This document shows, one piece after another, positions 19,031 through 27,531 of a stretch of DNA of 64,000 nt (positions are counted from its first letter, which is position 1; each line of letters starts with the position of its first letter). The position numbers and the translations under genes were made by a program. The DNA comes from Acinetobacter calcoaceticus DSM 30006 = CIP 81.8 (GTDB lineage: Bacteria; Pseudomonadota; Gammaproteobacteria; Pseudomonadales; Moraxellaceae), in the NCBI RefSeq assembly GCF_000368965.1, contig NZ_KB849780.1:1364145-1428144 (forward strand). The letters run 5' to 3'. Below the pieces are notes generated by a model, which saw only the letters and a list, made by a program, of their open reading frames with translations, did no database searches and was not told where the DNA came from.

Positions 19031-20046
19031 ATAATATTTTAAAAAAAATTGGATTTTTGGCAGTGAGTCTATTTGCTTATAGCCATACAAATGCAAATTG
19101 TAATTTAAGTAAAGGATTTACTACCGTCGATATTCCAATGAATATAGGTAAAATCGTAGTAAAACCAAATGATCCAATAGGAACGATCTTACAAAAGAAT
19201 ACTTTTACAATATCTCCTAATAATTCAACTGCGACTTGTAATCGTGCGAGTGATCAAATTATTGCAGCTCTCCCCTTAAATTATCCAATTAGTCCTATAG
19301 GTAATAATGTTTATGCAACCAATATCCCTGGTATTGGTATTCGTCTTTACCGCGAAGCTGCCGATGCTTCAGATTTTTCAGGATATTATCCTTATAGACG
19401 GACATTAACACCCAATCAAACATATACACTTTCCCCTGGGTATTTTGTTATGGAAGTTATTAAAACTGCCATGACAACAGGTTCTGGAGCATTAGTCGCA
19501 GGCCGTTACAGTACCTATTACGTATCAGGACAACAGAACCGCCCATTTTTAACTACTACCGTATTAAGTAATGCCCCTATTCTTATTGCGTCTTCATCTT
19601 GTGAAATTCAAAATGGTGTAGATTCACCAGTTCAACTTCCAACCGTGATGAAATCAGGCTTTAGAGCGATTGGGTCAACCCAAGGGGAACAGAATTTTAA
19701 TCTATCAATCTTATGTAATGGTGGCGAAAACAACTCTGGGATCGCTACGAGCAATACGATCAGCTTAAGTTTTGATTATAATTCTGATACCTCCAATAAT
19801 CAGGTGATTAACAACAGTGCCGCGAATTCAATCAAAGCCAACGGTGTGGGTGTCGAACTGTTATGGAATATGAATGGAGCAAATAAGCCGATTCAAAAAG
19901 CAAGCAAACTAAATATAGGTATGGTGAGTTCCAACCAAACTGTTGAATATGATATTCCTTTAACTGCTCGTTACTATCAGACGGCCACCAATGTGACCGC
20001 AGGTGAGGTTAAAGCCACAGCGACGGTGACGATTCAATATGATTAA
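19027..20046 (+). CDS. Two-domain fimbrial tip adhesin
   Basis: A 339-residue protein with a signal peptide (about 1-23), an N-terminal lectin-like domain with its own Cys pair (NCNLSK and ATCNRAS) and a C-terminal pilin domain starting near residue 187 (SSCEIQNGVDSPVQLP) and ending ATATVTIQYD. This is the layout of FimH-type tip adhesins. Receptor unknown. Last gene of the operon, coupled to the usher. Confidence 0.85.
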   Translation: MNNILKKIGFLAVSLFAYSHTNANCNLSKGFTTVDIPMNIGKIVVKPNDPIGTILQKNTFTISPNNSTATCNRASDQIIAALPLNYPISPIGNNVYATNIPGIGIRLYREAADASDFSGYYPYRRTLTPNQTYTLSPGYFVMEVIKTAMTTGSGALVAGRYSTYYVSGQQNRPFLTTTVLSNAPILIASSSCEIQNGVDSPVQLPTVMKSGFRAIGSTQGEQNFNLSILCNGGENNSGIATSNTISLSFDYNSDTSNNQVINNSAANSIKANGVGVELLWNMNGANKPIQKASKLNIGMVSSNQTVEYDIPLTARYYQTATNVTAGEVKATATVTIQYD

Positions 20047-20153
20047 CTACTATCTATAAAATTACTAAAAACAAATAAGCTTAATGCTACCAAGAGAACT
20101 CAAAAAACTAATGTTTTTAAACTTTGTAGTTCTATTAAAAAATCATATAAAAA

Positions 20154-20186
20154 AATGCTCATAAGCAAAAATAGCAAATGAGCATT
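20154..20186 (+). terminator. Possible fimbrial operon terminator
   Basis: AATGCTCAT-N15-ATGAGCATT, exact 9-bp arms, 107 bases after the adhesin stop. No T run follows, so it may instead protect the 3' end. Confidence 0.45.
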
Positions 20187-20211
20187 AGTGATAACCACTT
20201 AACCTGAAATA

Positions 20212-20239
20212 CAAATTGTGGGAAATAGATCACAATTTG
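20212..20239. repeat. Inverted repeat
   Basis: CAAATTGTG-N10-CACAATTTG, exact 9-bp arms with half-sites spaced like a regulator operator or a small hairpin. Nothing nearby identifies its role. Confidence 0.4.
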
Positions 20240-20606
20240 CATGAGTATAATTTCAAAATTCGGCTTAAAGATCAAGTCTTTTTTTTAACAAAAATTTAAA
20301 AAACCACCATAACATATTGTTTTAAATAAATTAAAAAAATAAATTTAATTTATAAACGCTATTTTATAGTGCTTCTAAAGAATTATCATTCTATATAATT
20401 AATATAAACTTAATTTTAAGAAAAATTAAAAGACACTCGTCAAGTCGAATAAAATTAAATTTACTTTAACTTCAAATATTTAGGCCAAAATCATCAAAAA
20501 TTAAATTTTACAGAATTACATAATTTATAATAAAAAAAACATAAATAAATTTAGAAATCCCCTTCAATTGCCAATAATATCTTTAGACTTTTTATCAGAA
20601 CGTAAC

Positions 20607-20786
20607 ATGCTCATTTTTTGGAAAATATTATGTATCTTATTACTAAGTCTAGGTGCTACAAGTATAGGTTTTGCGATTAGTAACATTGATCTTTTTCTTT
20701 TTTTTATAGGTTTGCTTTTATTAACCTCTTTTATCTTAGCTTTAAAACAAGCACGTGAGGATGCGGGTTTCTTTCCTGATCATTAA
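20607..20786 (+). CDS. Small two-helix membrane protein
   Basis: A 59-residue peptide from the ATG at 20607 (MLIFWKILCILLLSLG); a TTG at 20568 is possible but less likely. Two transmembrane helices (about 4-23 and 26-45) and a charged tail (KQAREDAGFFPDH). No strong ribosome binding site and no recognised family. It lies 85 bases before the AraC gene in the same direction. Confidence 0.5.
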   Translation: MLIFWKILCILLLSLGATSIGFAISNIDLFLFFIGLLLLTSFILALKQAREDAGFFPDH

Positions 20787-20870
20787 ACTAATATAAGTTT
20801 TTGAGATATAGAATCAGCAATAAAATCATGATTGAATATGCGCTATAGTTTATAGAGTTGTCATCAAATT

Positions 20871-21875
20871 ATGTCTAAAAATTCTTCAGACGCTGGAATT
20901 TTTTTATGGATGACTTACCAGACTATGCAAAAGATGGGCTTAGATGCAGCATCTATTTTTGCAAGTGTAAATTTGCCCAATCAACCACCCGATAAAAATA
21001 TTCGTAGAGATAATTCTACCCAACAACGGTTTTGGACAGCCGCTGAAGAAATTAGCCAAGATCCTGATATTGGCTTACATGTAGGTAAGCAAATGCCCCC
21101 TTTCCGGGGTTTGGTCATTGAATATCTATTTTTGAGCAGCTCTACATTTGGTGAAGGATTGCAGCGCGCTATAAGATATCAAACCCTACTTACAGACGTA
21201 TTTAGCCTTTCCTTAACCATTAATGAAGATCAAGCAATATTATCGGGCTTTGAGCATCCCGTAAGACATTATCTAGAATGTGGGATTGGTATTTTCCTTA
21301 ATTTTTTTAAATATATTACTAATAATGAGTTCAGACCTAGTCATATTACTCTACCTTATCAACAAGGTGCCTCGGCTGAAACTTATCAAGAGATATGGGA
21401 ATGCCCCGTCATTTTAGGCCAAACAAAAGGTGCTATAGTTTTTCCTAGTGTACTATTAAATAAGACCTCGCCAGCTGCTGAGCCAGAATTATTAAAAATC
21501 CATGAAACTCTTGCGGAACAACAGCTATTAACATTAGAAAAGCATCAACTCATTCATGCAATTGAACGTTTGCTTAGTAATGGATTACTTGAATCTGGGC
21601 AATTTGATCAAAAATTGATTGCAGAACAATTAAACCGCAACCCTCGTACTCTTCGCGCTGATTTACAAGCTATTAATACAAATTATGAAAAGATTCTAAA
21701 TCAACATCGAGAAAAACTTGCCAGACGTTTGCTTGCTAATACACAAGAAACTATTGATCAAATTGTTTATTTAACCGGTTTTTCAGAGCCCTCTGCGTTC
21801 ACACGTGCATTCAAACGATGGACCAATGAAACTCCAAGTGCTTATCGACAACGTAAACAAAAACAATCAAATTGA
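20871..21875 (+). CDS. AraC family transcriptional regulator (OruR/ArgR-like type)
   Basis: A 334-residue regulator. The N-terminal two-thirds is the arabinose-binding-like domain of the QseD/OruR type (DPDIGLHVGKQMPPFRGLVIEYLFLSS... near 67-95), and the C-terminus has the double helix-turn-helix (IAEQLNRNPRTLRADLQ and VYLTGFSEPSAFTRAFKRW, about 250-325). The fatty acid hydroxylase-like gene follows about 100 bases downstream in the same direction and is the most likely target. Confidence 0.9.
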   Translation: MSKNSSDAGIFLWMTYQTMQKMGLDAASIFASVNLPNQPPDKNIRRDNSTQQRFWTAAEEISQDPDIGLHVGKQMPPFRGLVIEYLFLSSSTFGEGLQRAIRYQTLLTDVFSLSLTINEDQAILSGFEHPVRHYLECGIGIFLNFFKYITNNEFRPSHITLPYQQGASAETYQEIWECPVILGQTKGAIVFPSVLLNKTSPAAEPELLKIHETLAEQQLLTLEKHQLIHAIERLLSNGLLESGQFDQKLIAEQLNRNPRTLRADLQAINTNYEKILNQHREKLARRLLANTQETIDQIVYLTGFSEPSAFTRAFKRWTNETPSAYRQRKQKQSN

Positions 21876-21972
21876 TTCTAAAGGCAATTGTTCTACTGCC
21901 TATTAGGTCAAAGGGATAAAACGTTCTTCTTTTACAATGGCTTTAAATTGTAATTAAGAAGAAGTGACCATT

Positions 21973-22599
21973 ATGCTTGGATTCCCTGTAGGTGTTTTTG
22001 TAGCAAATGGCTTGGAATGGTACTTTCATAAAGTTTGGCTGCATGAGTTTCCAAGCCAGTATCGTAATAGCCCATTTTTCACCCATATTGCACATCATAA
22101 ACGTGCCCGTTTAAATGGCTTCCATGACGAAGGCTATGCCGAATCTATGCTTAAAAATGCTGAAATTTATAATGAAAAAACAGCCTTAATTGGATTAGCA
22201 GGTGCTGCTACCATTTTTTTACCTGTAGCTCCTTTTTTTACAGCTGGACTCTATTATGGTTTATGGAATTATTGGCGTGTGCATGCCCAGTCTCATTTAG
22301 ATCCAGAATATGCAAAAAAACGTATTCCTTGGCATTATGATCACCATATGACAAGTAATCAGAATGCTAATTGGTGCGTTACCAGACCTTGGTTTGACTA
22401 TATTATGGGAACAAGAGTAACCACCGAAGTATCTAAAACCGAAACTAATCCTTTAGGGATAAAATTACCTAAATGGGTAGAAAAACCTATTAATTCAGCT
22501 GCTAGACGTTTACTTGCTAAGTCTTTTGCCAAAATTGATTTAAACTCTCGTCAAGATCAATCTAATTTACGTGAAGGTATAGAAGTTAGTCTGACCTAG
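21973..22599 (+). CDS. Fatty acid hydroxylase / sterol desaturase-like membrane protein
   Basis: A 208-residue protein with two hydrophobic regions (about 1-12 and 67-90) and the histidine pattern of membrane diiron hydroxylases: EWYFHKVWLHEF, FTHIAHHKRAR, RVHAQSHLD and WHYDHHMTSN. Such enzymes hydroxylate or desaturate lipids; the substrate is not evident. A GTG at 21964 is also possible; the ATG at 21973 has AAGAAG upstream. Probably controlled by the preceding AraC regulator. Confidence 0.78.
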   Translation: MLGFPVGVFVANGLEWYFHKVWLHEFPSQYRNSPFFTHIAHHKRARLNGFHDEGYAESMLKNAEIYNEKTALIGLAGAATIFLPVAPFFTAGLYYGLWNYWRVHAQSHLDPEYAKKRIPWHYDHHMTSNQNANWCVTRPWFDYIMGTRVTTEVSKTETNPLGIKLPKWVEKPINSAARRLLAKSFAKIDLNSRQDQSNLREGIEVSLT

Positions 22600-22621
22600 C
22601 GTATTGATCTAACTAAATTCA

Positions 22622-22652
22622 AAAGAAGCTGTGAAAAAATGGCAGCTTCTTT
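22622..22652. terminator. Terminator between hydroxylase and LysR genes
   Basis: AAAGAAGCTG-N11-CAGCTTCTTT, exact 10-bp arms between convergent genes. Confidence 0.7.
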
Positions 22653-22689
22653 AAACAGACGTCTAAGAGTTAGCATTAACTAACCAAGT

Positions 22690-23541
22690 TTAAGTTCTAA
22701 AAGACTCGAAACAACTCACCAGAAAGTCCATCACTACACGTATTGCAGGACTATGTCGTAGATCTTCATGGGTTACCAACCAGATTTCAGCACTCATGGG
22801 GTGATCATCTTGCAATCTGACCAAGTTACTCAATGTACCTAAAAAATCAGGTAACACAGCTAACCCAGCTTCGCCACATGCTGCTCTCCACTGAAGTTCA
22901 GGATGATTTGTAACCATTACAGGTTCTTTATTGCCTAATCTTTCTTTTAACTTCTGCTGTTTTTGACCATGTACACCCCCGACCTCTACGCTGATCCATT
23001 CATAACTTTCGGAATCAGTTGAAGCTAAATAATTTGGAGCAGCATATATCCCAAAAGGAATTTCGCCTACTTTACGAGCAACTAAGTTTTCATCTTTAGG
23101 GCGTCCAAATCGTACAGCAATATCAGCCTCACTATGCTGCAAAGAAACATAATGAACATCACCGAGTACACGTAATTTTAATTGGGGATAATGACGATAA
23201 AACCTTCCCAAATGAGGCATGATAAGATGCGCAGCCGTTAAAGGAGGCATACTAATAGAAACACTACCCATCACTTCTTGCTGACCAGCCTGAGTTAAAC
23301 GTTCAATAGAAAACGTTTCTTCCATCATACGAGCAACTACTTGTGCAAGACGTTCCCCATCTGGGGTAAGTATGTATGTGCGTGGTCTACGATCAACTAA
23401 TTTGAGTTTTAAATTTTGTTCTAGTTGAGCAATTCTTCTGGATACAGTTGCATGGTCTACCCCCAACTTTCTTGCGGCAGCTGACAGTGACTTCTCTTCG
23501 GTAAAAACTGAAAAGTAATGTAAATTTTCCCAATCAATCAT
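22690..23541 (-). CDS. LysR family transcriptional regulator
   Basis: A 283-residue regulator starting MIDWENLHYFSVF. The winged helix is at about 5-63 (SLSAAARKLGVDHATVSRRIAQLE), followed by a LysR substrate domain with VSISMPPLTAAHLI and VRFGRPKDENLVARKVG. The frame extends to a GTG at 23556, but the ATG at 23541 fits the family N-terminus. Divergent from the EamA transporter gene, which it probably regulates across the 94-base gap. Confidence 0.9.
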   Translation of the reverse strand: MIDWENLHYFSVFTEEKSLSAAARKLGVDHATVSRRIAQLEQNLKLKLVDRRPRTYILTPDGERLAQVVARMMEETFSIERLTQAGQQEVMGSVSISMPPLTAAHLIMPHLGRFYRHYPQLKLRVLGDVHYVSLQHSEADIAVRFGRPKDENLVARKVGEIPFGIYAAPNYLASTDSESYEWISVEVGGVHGQKQQKLKERLGNKEPVMVTNHPELQWRAACGEAGLAVLPDFLGTLSNLVRLQDDHPMSAEIWLVTHEDLRHSPAIRVVMDFLVSCFESFRT

Positions 23542-23563
23542 TGTGCAAATTTTCACATTAGAA

Positions 23564-23587
23564 GTGTATTAATACGGAATTGTACAC
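23564..23587. promoter_or_regulatory. Possible LysR operator in divergent promoter
   Basis: GTGTA-N14-TACAC dyad, with an internal exact palindrome GTATTAATAC (23566-23575), in the 94-base gap between LysR and EamA genes. A TATAAT follows at 23593-23598, the likely -10 box of the transporter gene. Confidence 0.4.
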
Positions 23588-23635
23588 CTTTATATAATTG
23601 CCCAGAATAAAACCTTTCTTAGTGGGAGCCTGTCG

Positions 23636-24565
23636 ATGAACAGAACGGTGGCTTATGCCTATGCTGGTGTTGTATTAACAATGTTTTTTTGGGGATCAGC
23701 ATTTAATGCAATGTCTTATATTATTCAACATATGCCTCCGCTATCTGCCGCATCTGAACGGTTTTCAATTGCAAGCCTAAGCTTACTTCTGATCTTTTCA
23801 ATAACAGGCAAGCTAAGATGGGCAGCCTTAAGTCAAAATTTATTTATCTATCTTATTATTGGGGTTGTCGGCATTGCAGGATTCAACATAGGTTGTTTTT
23901 ATGGCTTACAGACTACATCTGCTGTGAATGGTGCTTTAATTATGGCAACCACACCATTGATGACTCTATTAATGACAATTATTTTGGACGGTGAAAAACT
24001 TACCCCTAGTAAATTTTTAGGTGTTTTATTCGGCTTAAGTGGTGTGTTACTCGTCATTAGTCAGGGGCATATAACAACTTTACTTCACCTGAAAATAGAC
24101 ATTGGAGATCTATTTATATTATTAGGGGCTTTTGGATTTTGCTTAGCAAATGTTCTATCTCGCCACTATGTAAAAAATGCTACGCCTCTAGAAACAACGA
24201 CTTTTTCTATGATGTTCGGGGCAATAACACTTGGCGTGTTAAGTATGATATTTGAAGATCCTCTTACAGCCATCACTTCTGCGCCTGTAAATGCACATCT
24301 GGCCATGGGTTATGTCATTATCTGCTCTACAATGATTGCTTATTTATTCTGGTTTAATGGCATACAAAAGTTAGGAGCCGGGCGTGCTTCCGTCTTTTTT
24401 AACTTTGTACCTGTATTTAGTATGCTCATCGCCCTACTTACAGGGCAATCTCTCAATATCTGGCAATTGATAGGAACAGCTTTAGTAATGCTTGGTGTAA
24501 TGAGTAGCGGAGGTTTTTTTAAAATTAAAGGCACGCCTCTTATAGTAAAACATTGTACAAAATAG
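23636..24565 (+). CDS. EamA/DMT family transporter
   Basis: A 309-residue inner-membrane protein with ten predicted hydrophobic helices in two EamA repeats (about 8-135 and 152-290), including MFFWGSAFNAMSYI near the start and the GAGRASVFFNFVPVFS segment of helix 9. The family exports metabolites, amino acids or drugs. GGGAG precedes the ATG. Substrate unknown; regulated probably by the divergent LysR gene. Confidence 0.88.
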   Translation: MNRTVAYAYAGVVLTMFFWGSAFNAMSYIIQHMPPLSAASERFSIASLSLLLIFSITGKLRWAALSQNLFIYLIIGVVGIAGFNIGCFYGLQTTSAVNGALIMATTPLMTLLMTIILDGEKLTPSKFLGVLFGLSGVLLVISQGHITTLLHLKIDIGDLFILLGAFGFCLANVLSRHYVKNATPLETTTFSMMFGAITLGVLSMIFEDPLTAITSAPVNAHLAMGYVIICSTMIAYLFWFNGIQKLGAGRASVFFNFVPVFSMLIALLTGQSLNIWQLIGTALVMLGVMSSGGFFKIKGTPLIVKHCTK

Positions 24566-24571
24566 GAAATA

Positions 24572-24612
24572 TGCTGCTACATTAAAAATCATATGTTTAT
24601 CATGTAGCAGCA
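24572..24612 (+). terminator. Probable terminator after EamA gene
   Basis: TGCTGCTACAT-N19-ATGTAGCAGCA, exact 11-bp arms starting 6 bases after the stop. The loop is long and there is no T run. Confidence 0.5.
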
Positions 24613-24819
24613 CTCTTAAATACAAAATATAAAAATTATTTACTTAATAAACTCTTTAATTTTATAAATTTTATTTTTAAAAATATATTTTTACATTTTC
24701 AATTATTTATAACAAAAGCTCATCTTAATTATTGCGTTGTAACAAATAATATATGTTTCTTTAAAACTTAATAAAAGATTGCCATATATAGTTTTAAAAC
24801 AATCTAAGGAGATATTAAA

Positions 24820-25284
24820 ATGAAGCTGGATTTCACCACCATTGAAAAGCAAGCCCAATTGCTGCAAGAAGAGCAAGAAAAAATTGGACAACAAGATCAT
24901 GATTTTCAAATCGCTTTAGATAAGCATAGAGAATCTTTAAAGAATTTATTTAAAGAGCTTTTTCATGATCAAGAAATTAAAACAGAAAATGGAGGCCACT
25001 GTTGTGTAACATTCGGAAATTTTAAAATTTCTTTATTAATTGAAACTGCTAAATTTGAGAATGGCGTTCCGGTAAAATTAAATTCAGTAAACCCTATTAT
25101 TGTGAAATTTAAAAAAGACAAACCAGTTGCAAAAGCACAATTTACCGATGCAACTCAATATCTCGATAATCATTCAGAAGCTCCAAACTATCAGTATTAT
25201 TATAAACAAGAAGATAAAACCCAACTCGTCCAATTTTCTGAACTTCCAACTTTTTTTCAAGCTATCTTAGACACGAATGTATAA
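24820..25284 (+). CDS. Hypothetical protein with coiled-coil N-terminus
   Basis: A 154-residue soluble protein. Residues 1-50 are a Gln/Glu/Lys-rich helix (EKQAQLLQEEQEKIGQQ) likely to form a coiled coil; the rest is mixed alpha/beta with VTFGNFKISLLIETA and YYYKQEDKTQLVQF. AAGGAG lies eight bases before the ATG and a clean terminator follows, so expression is well supported. No family recognised. Confidence 0.72.
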   Translation: MKLDFTTIEKQAQLLQEEQEKIGQQDHDFQIALDKHRESLKNLFKELFHDQEIKTENGGHCCVTFGNFKISLLIETAKFENGVPVKLNSVNPIIVKFKKDKPVAKAQFTDATQYLDNHSEAPNYQYYYKQEDKTQLVQFSELPTFFQAILDTNV

Positions 25285-25290
25285 AGTCAG

Positions 25291-25313
25291 GCCCTCAATA
25301 GAGGGCTTTTTTA
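25291..25313 (+). terminator. Rho-independent terminator
   Basis: GCCCTC-AATA-GAGGGC followed by TTTTTT, just after the 154-residue gene. Confidence 0.85.
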
Positions 25314-25530
25314 TATATTATTTTTCTATCATTTAAATCTATTAAAAAATAAAATCAGTCTAATTATTTTCTATTTATCTATGAAATATTTAAGCCACTT
25401 TTAGGTTCTACACCCTCAAAAAGTATTTGATTCTTTTTAAAATTACTTGTATATACATGTTTGTATTTGTTTGTACAAATGCAGACTTAATAAAAAATAG
25501 AATGGACTCTTAAAGAACAAGGAGAGTGTA

Positions 25531-26946
25531 ATGGACTCATCGGCTGAGAAACGAAATAGTAGTTTTATTGAAAACCGAAGCATTGATTTTATTCCAGAGA
25601 ATGAAAGACATGGCGGAGTGTTTGCTCAATTCACCCTCTGGTTTGGTGCCAATTTACAAATCACCGCCATTGTGACTGGTGCTCTAGCAGTTGTATTAGG
25701 TGGGGATGTTTTTTGGTCGATTATTGGTTTATTTGTGGGACAGTGTTTTGGTGCTGCTGTCATGGCTCTACACGCCGCTCAAGGTCCAAAACTTGGCCTT
25801 CCCCAAATGATTTCAAGTCGTGTCCAATTTGGGGTATATGGTGCGTGTATTCCAATCATACTCGTTTGTCTGATGTATCTGGGGTTTACTGCAACTGGTG
25901 AGGTACTCGCGGGTAAAGCAATTGCACATCTAGCACATGTTAGTAATACAACTGGCATCTTAATTTATGCTTGCTTTATTATCTTATTTGCAACGATTGG
26001 ATATCGCTTAATTCATGTTGTAGGCAAAGTAGCCAGTATTATTGGCTTGATTGCTTTTGTTATTATTCTGACTCAAATTTTAGCTCTTTCTGATTTTTCT
26101 GAACTCTTAGCAGTACGTCATTTTAGTTGGTCTTCATTTTTGTTAGCAGTTTCACTTTCTGCTTCTTGGCAAATCTCTTTTGGACCTTATGTTGCAGACT
26201 ACTCTCGTTATCTTCCAACTAAAACGTCTTCATCTCGCGTTTTCTGGGCCGTTGGCTTAGGTTCTTTAGTGGGTTCACAAATTTCTATGAGCTTAGGCGT
26301 TTTGATTGCTCAGGTTGCAAACGGGAATTTTGTTGGAAATGAGGTTCAATATGTGGTTGGCATGAACCCCATCGCCTTAGTTGTTACCTTCTTATATTTT
26401 AGTATTGCCTTTGGCAAAGTTACTCTGACGACCTTAAATGCTTACGGTAGTTTTATGTGTGTTGCTACGGTTTGGAACAGTTTTAAATCGACAAATCAAA
26501 TCTCAAAAATAACAAGATTGCTCATTGTCCTTGCTATGGTTGTGATTTCGACCTTTATAGCAATTATTGGCGAGCACACTTTCTTAAGTGCTTTTAAAGC
26601 ATTTATTTTGTTTTTACTTACTTTTTTTATTCCATGGAGCGCAATTAATCTGGTTGATTACTACTTTATCTCTAAAGAAGAATGTGATGTAGATGCGCTA
26701 TATGACCCAAATGGTAAGTATGGTCGCTGGAATCGGATTGGGATTACTTGCTACTTTTTAGGTATTTTAATTCAACTACCATTCATTGATAGTAAATTCT
26801 ATACAGGTCAAATCGCGGCAATGTTAGGAGGGATCGATTTATCATGGCTAGTAGGACTTATCTCTACAGCACTGATTTATTATATTTTCGCAAAAAAAGC
26901 TCAACTAAAGTTTGTAAAACAGTTACCTCTCGAACAAGTTAAGTAA
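25531..26946 (+). CDS. NCS1 family purine/cytosine-type permease
   Basis: A 471-residue inner-membrane protein with about twelve helices. The N-terminal IDFIPENERHG, FTLWFGANLQITAIVTGA, ASWQISFGPYVADYSRYLP and PWSAINLVDYYF motifs identify the NCS1 nucleobase/cation symporters of the cytosine permease branch. Substrate could be cytosine, a purine, hydroxymethylpyrimidine or allantoin. AAGGAGAG precedes the ATG. No catabolic gene is adjacent, so the substrate cannot be narrowed. Confidence 0.9.
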   Translation: MDSSAEKRNSSFIENRSIDFIPENERHGGVFAQFTLWFGANLQITAIVTGALAVVLGGDVFWSIIGLFVGQCFGAAVMALHAAQGPKLGLPQMISSRVQFGVYGACIPIILVCLMYLGFTATGEVLAGKAIAHLAHVSNTTGILIYACFIILFATIGYRLIHVVGKVASIIGLIAFVIILTQILALSDFSELLAVRHFSWSSFLLAVSLSASWQISFGPYVADYSRYLPTKTSSSRVFWAVGLGSLVGSQISMSLGVLIAQVANGNFVGNEVQYVVGMNPIALVVTFLYFSIAFGKVTLTTLNAYGSFMCVATVWNSFKSTNQISKITRLLIVLAMVVISTFIAIIGEHTFLSAFKAFILFLLTFFIPWSAINLVDYYFISKEECDVDALYDPNGKYGRWNRIGITCYFLGILIQLPFIDSKFYTGQIAAMLGGIDLSWLVGLISTALIYYIFAKKAQLKFVKQLPLEQVK

Positions 26947-26957
26947 AGCCCAAACAT

Positions 26958-26986
26958 AAGATATCAAAGTATGACTTTGATATCTT
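26958..26986. terminator. Hairpin between permease and PACE genes
   Basis: AAGATATCAAAG-N5-CTTTGATATCTT, exact 12-bp arms between convergent genes; no T run. Confidence 0.6.
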
Positions 26987-27004
26987 ATTGAAATTGATAA
27001 AAAG

Positions 27005-27442
27005 CTATTCTTGTAGTGCTTTACCCTGTGCTGAAATAGGTAACCCAAATAATTTATCAAAGCCCCAATTAAAGATAAAAGTATAGATGGGAATAATGAT
27101 AATAAAGGCTACATCTAACCAAAAAGCAGCAATCAGAGAAATATCCATCCACCATGCAATAAGAGGAATCAAAAATAAAACTAAGGTAAGCTGAAAACCA
27201 ATTGCATGACCAACCCTACGTGTGACTGTACGGATATTACTGCTTTGCCTAGCCTCCCACTTCTCATATAAAACATTGTAAATAAAATTCCAAGTTACAG
27301 CGATGGTCGTAATCATGACAGATAGAGGCCCCGTATGCTCCACACTATCACCGGCCAAGATAGCTAACCCTACTGATGAAATAATCATTCCGATCACCTC
27401 ATAAGAAGAAACATATACGATTCGACGTTTTACACCTTGCAT
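27005..27442 (-). CDS. PACE family multidrug efflux protein (AceI-like)
   Basis: A 145-residue membrane protein of two tandem bacterial transmembrane-pair units (four helices, about 9-30, 38-58, 80-100, 107-128). SYEVIGMII carries the membrane Glu essential for proton coupling in AceI; WNFIYNVLYEKWE and YTFIFNWGFDKLF are the paired motifs after helices 2 and 4. AceI of A. baumannii exports chlorhexidine and short diamines; this is a diverged paralogue. The ATG at 27442 is preferred over a TTG at 27451. Divergent from a LysR gene. Confidence 0.9.
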   Translation of the reverse strand: MQGVKRRIVYVSSYEVIGMIISSVGLAILAGDSVEHTGPLSVMITTIAVTWNFIYNVLYEKWEARQSSNIRTVTRRVGHAIGFQLTLVLFLIPLIAWWMDISLIAAFWLDVAFIIIIPIYTFIFNWGFDKLFGLPISAQGKALQE

Positions 27443-27531
27443 AATCAACAAACTCTGCTTAATTCTTTATATTTTAATTTCAGTTAAAATCATATATAAA
27501 GTTAATAGCTTTCAGTTTGACTGATATCAAA

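Larger units (their letters stand above)
20047..20606. other. AT-rich region after the fimbrial operon
   Basis: About 560 bases, extremely A+T-rich. It contains two inverted repeats (20154-20186 and 20212-20239, listed separately). No supported coding frame apart from the small gene that begins at its end. Confidence 0.45.
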
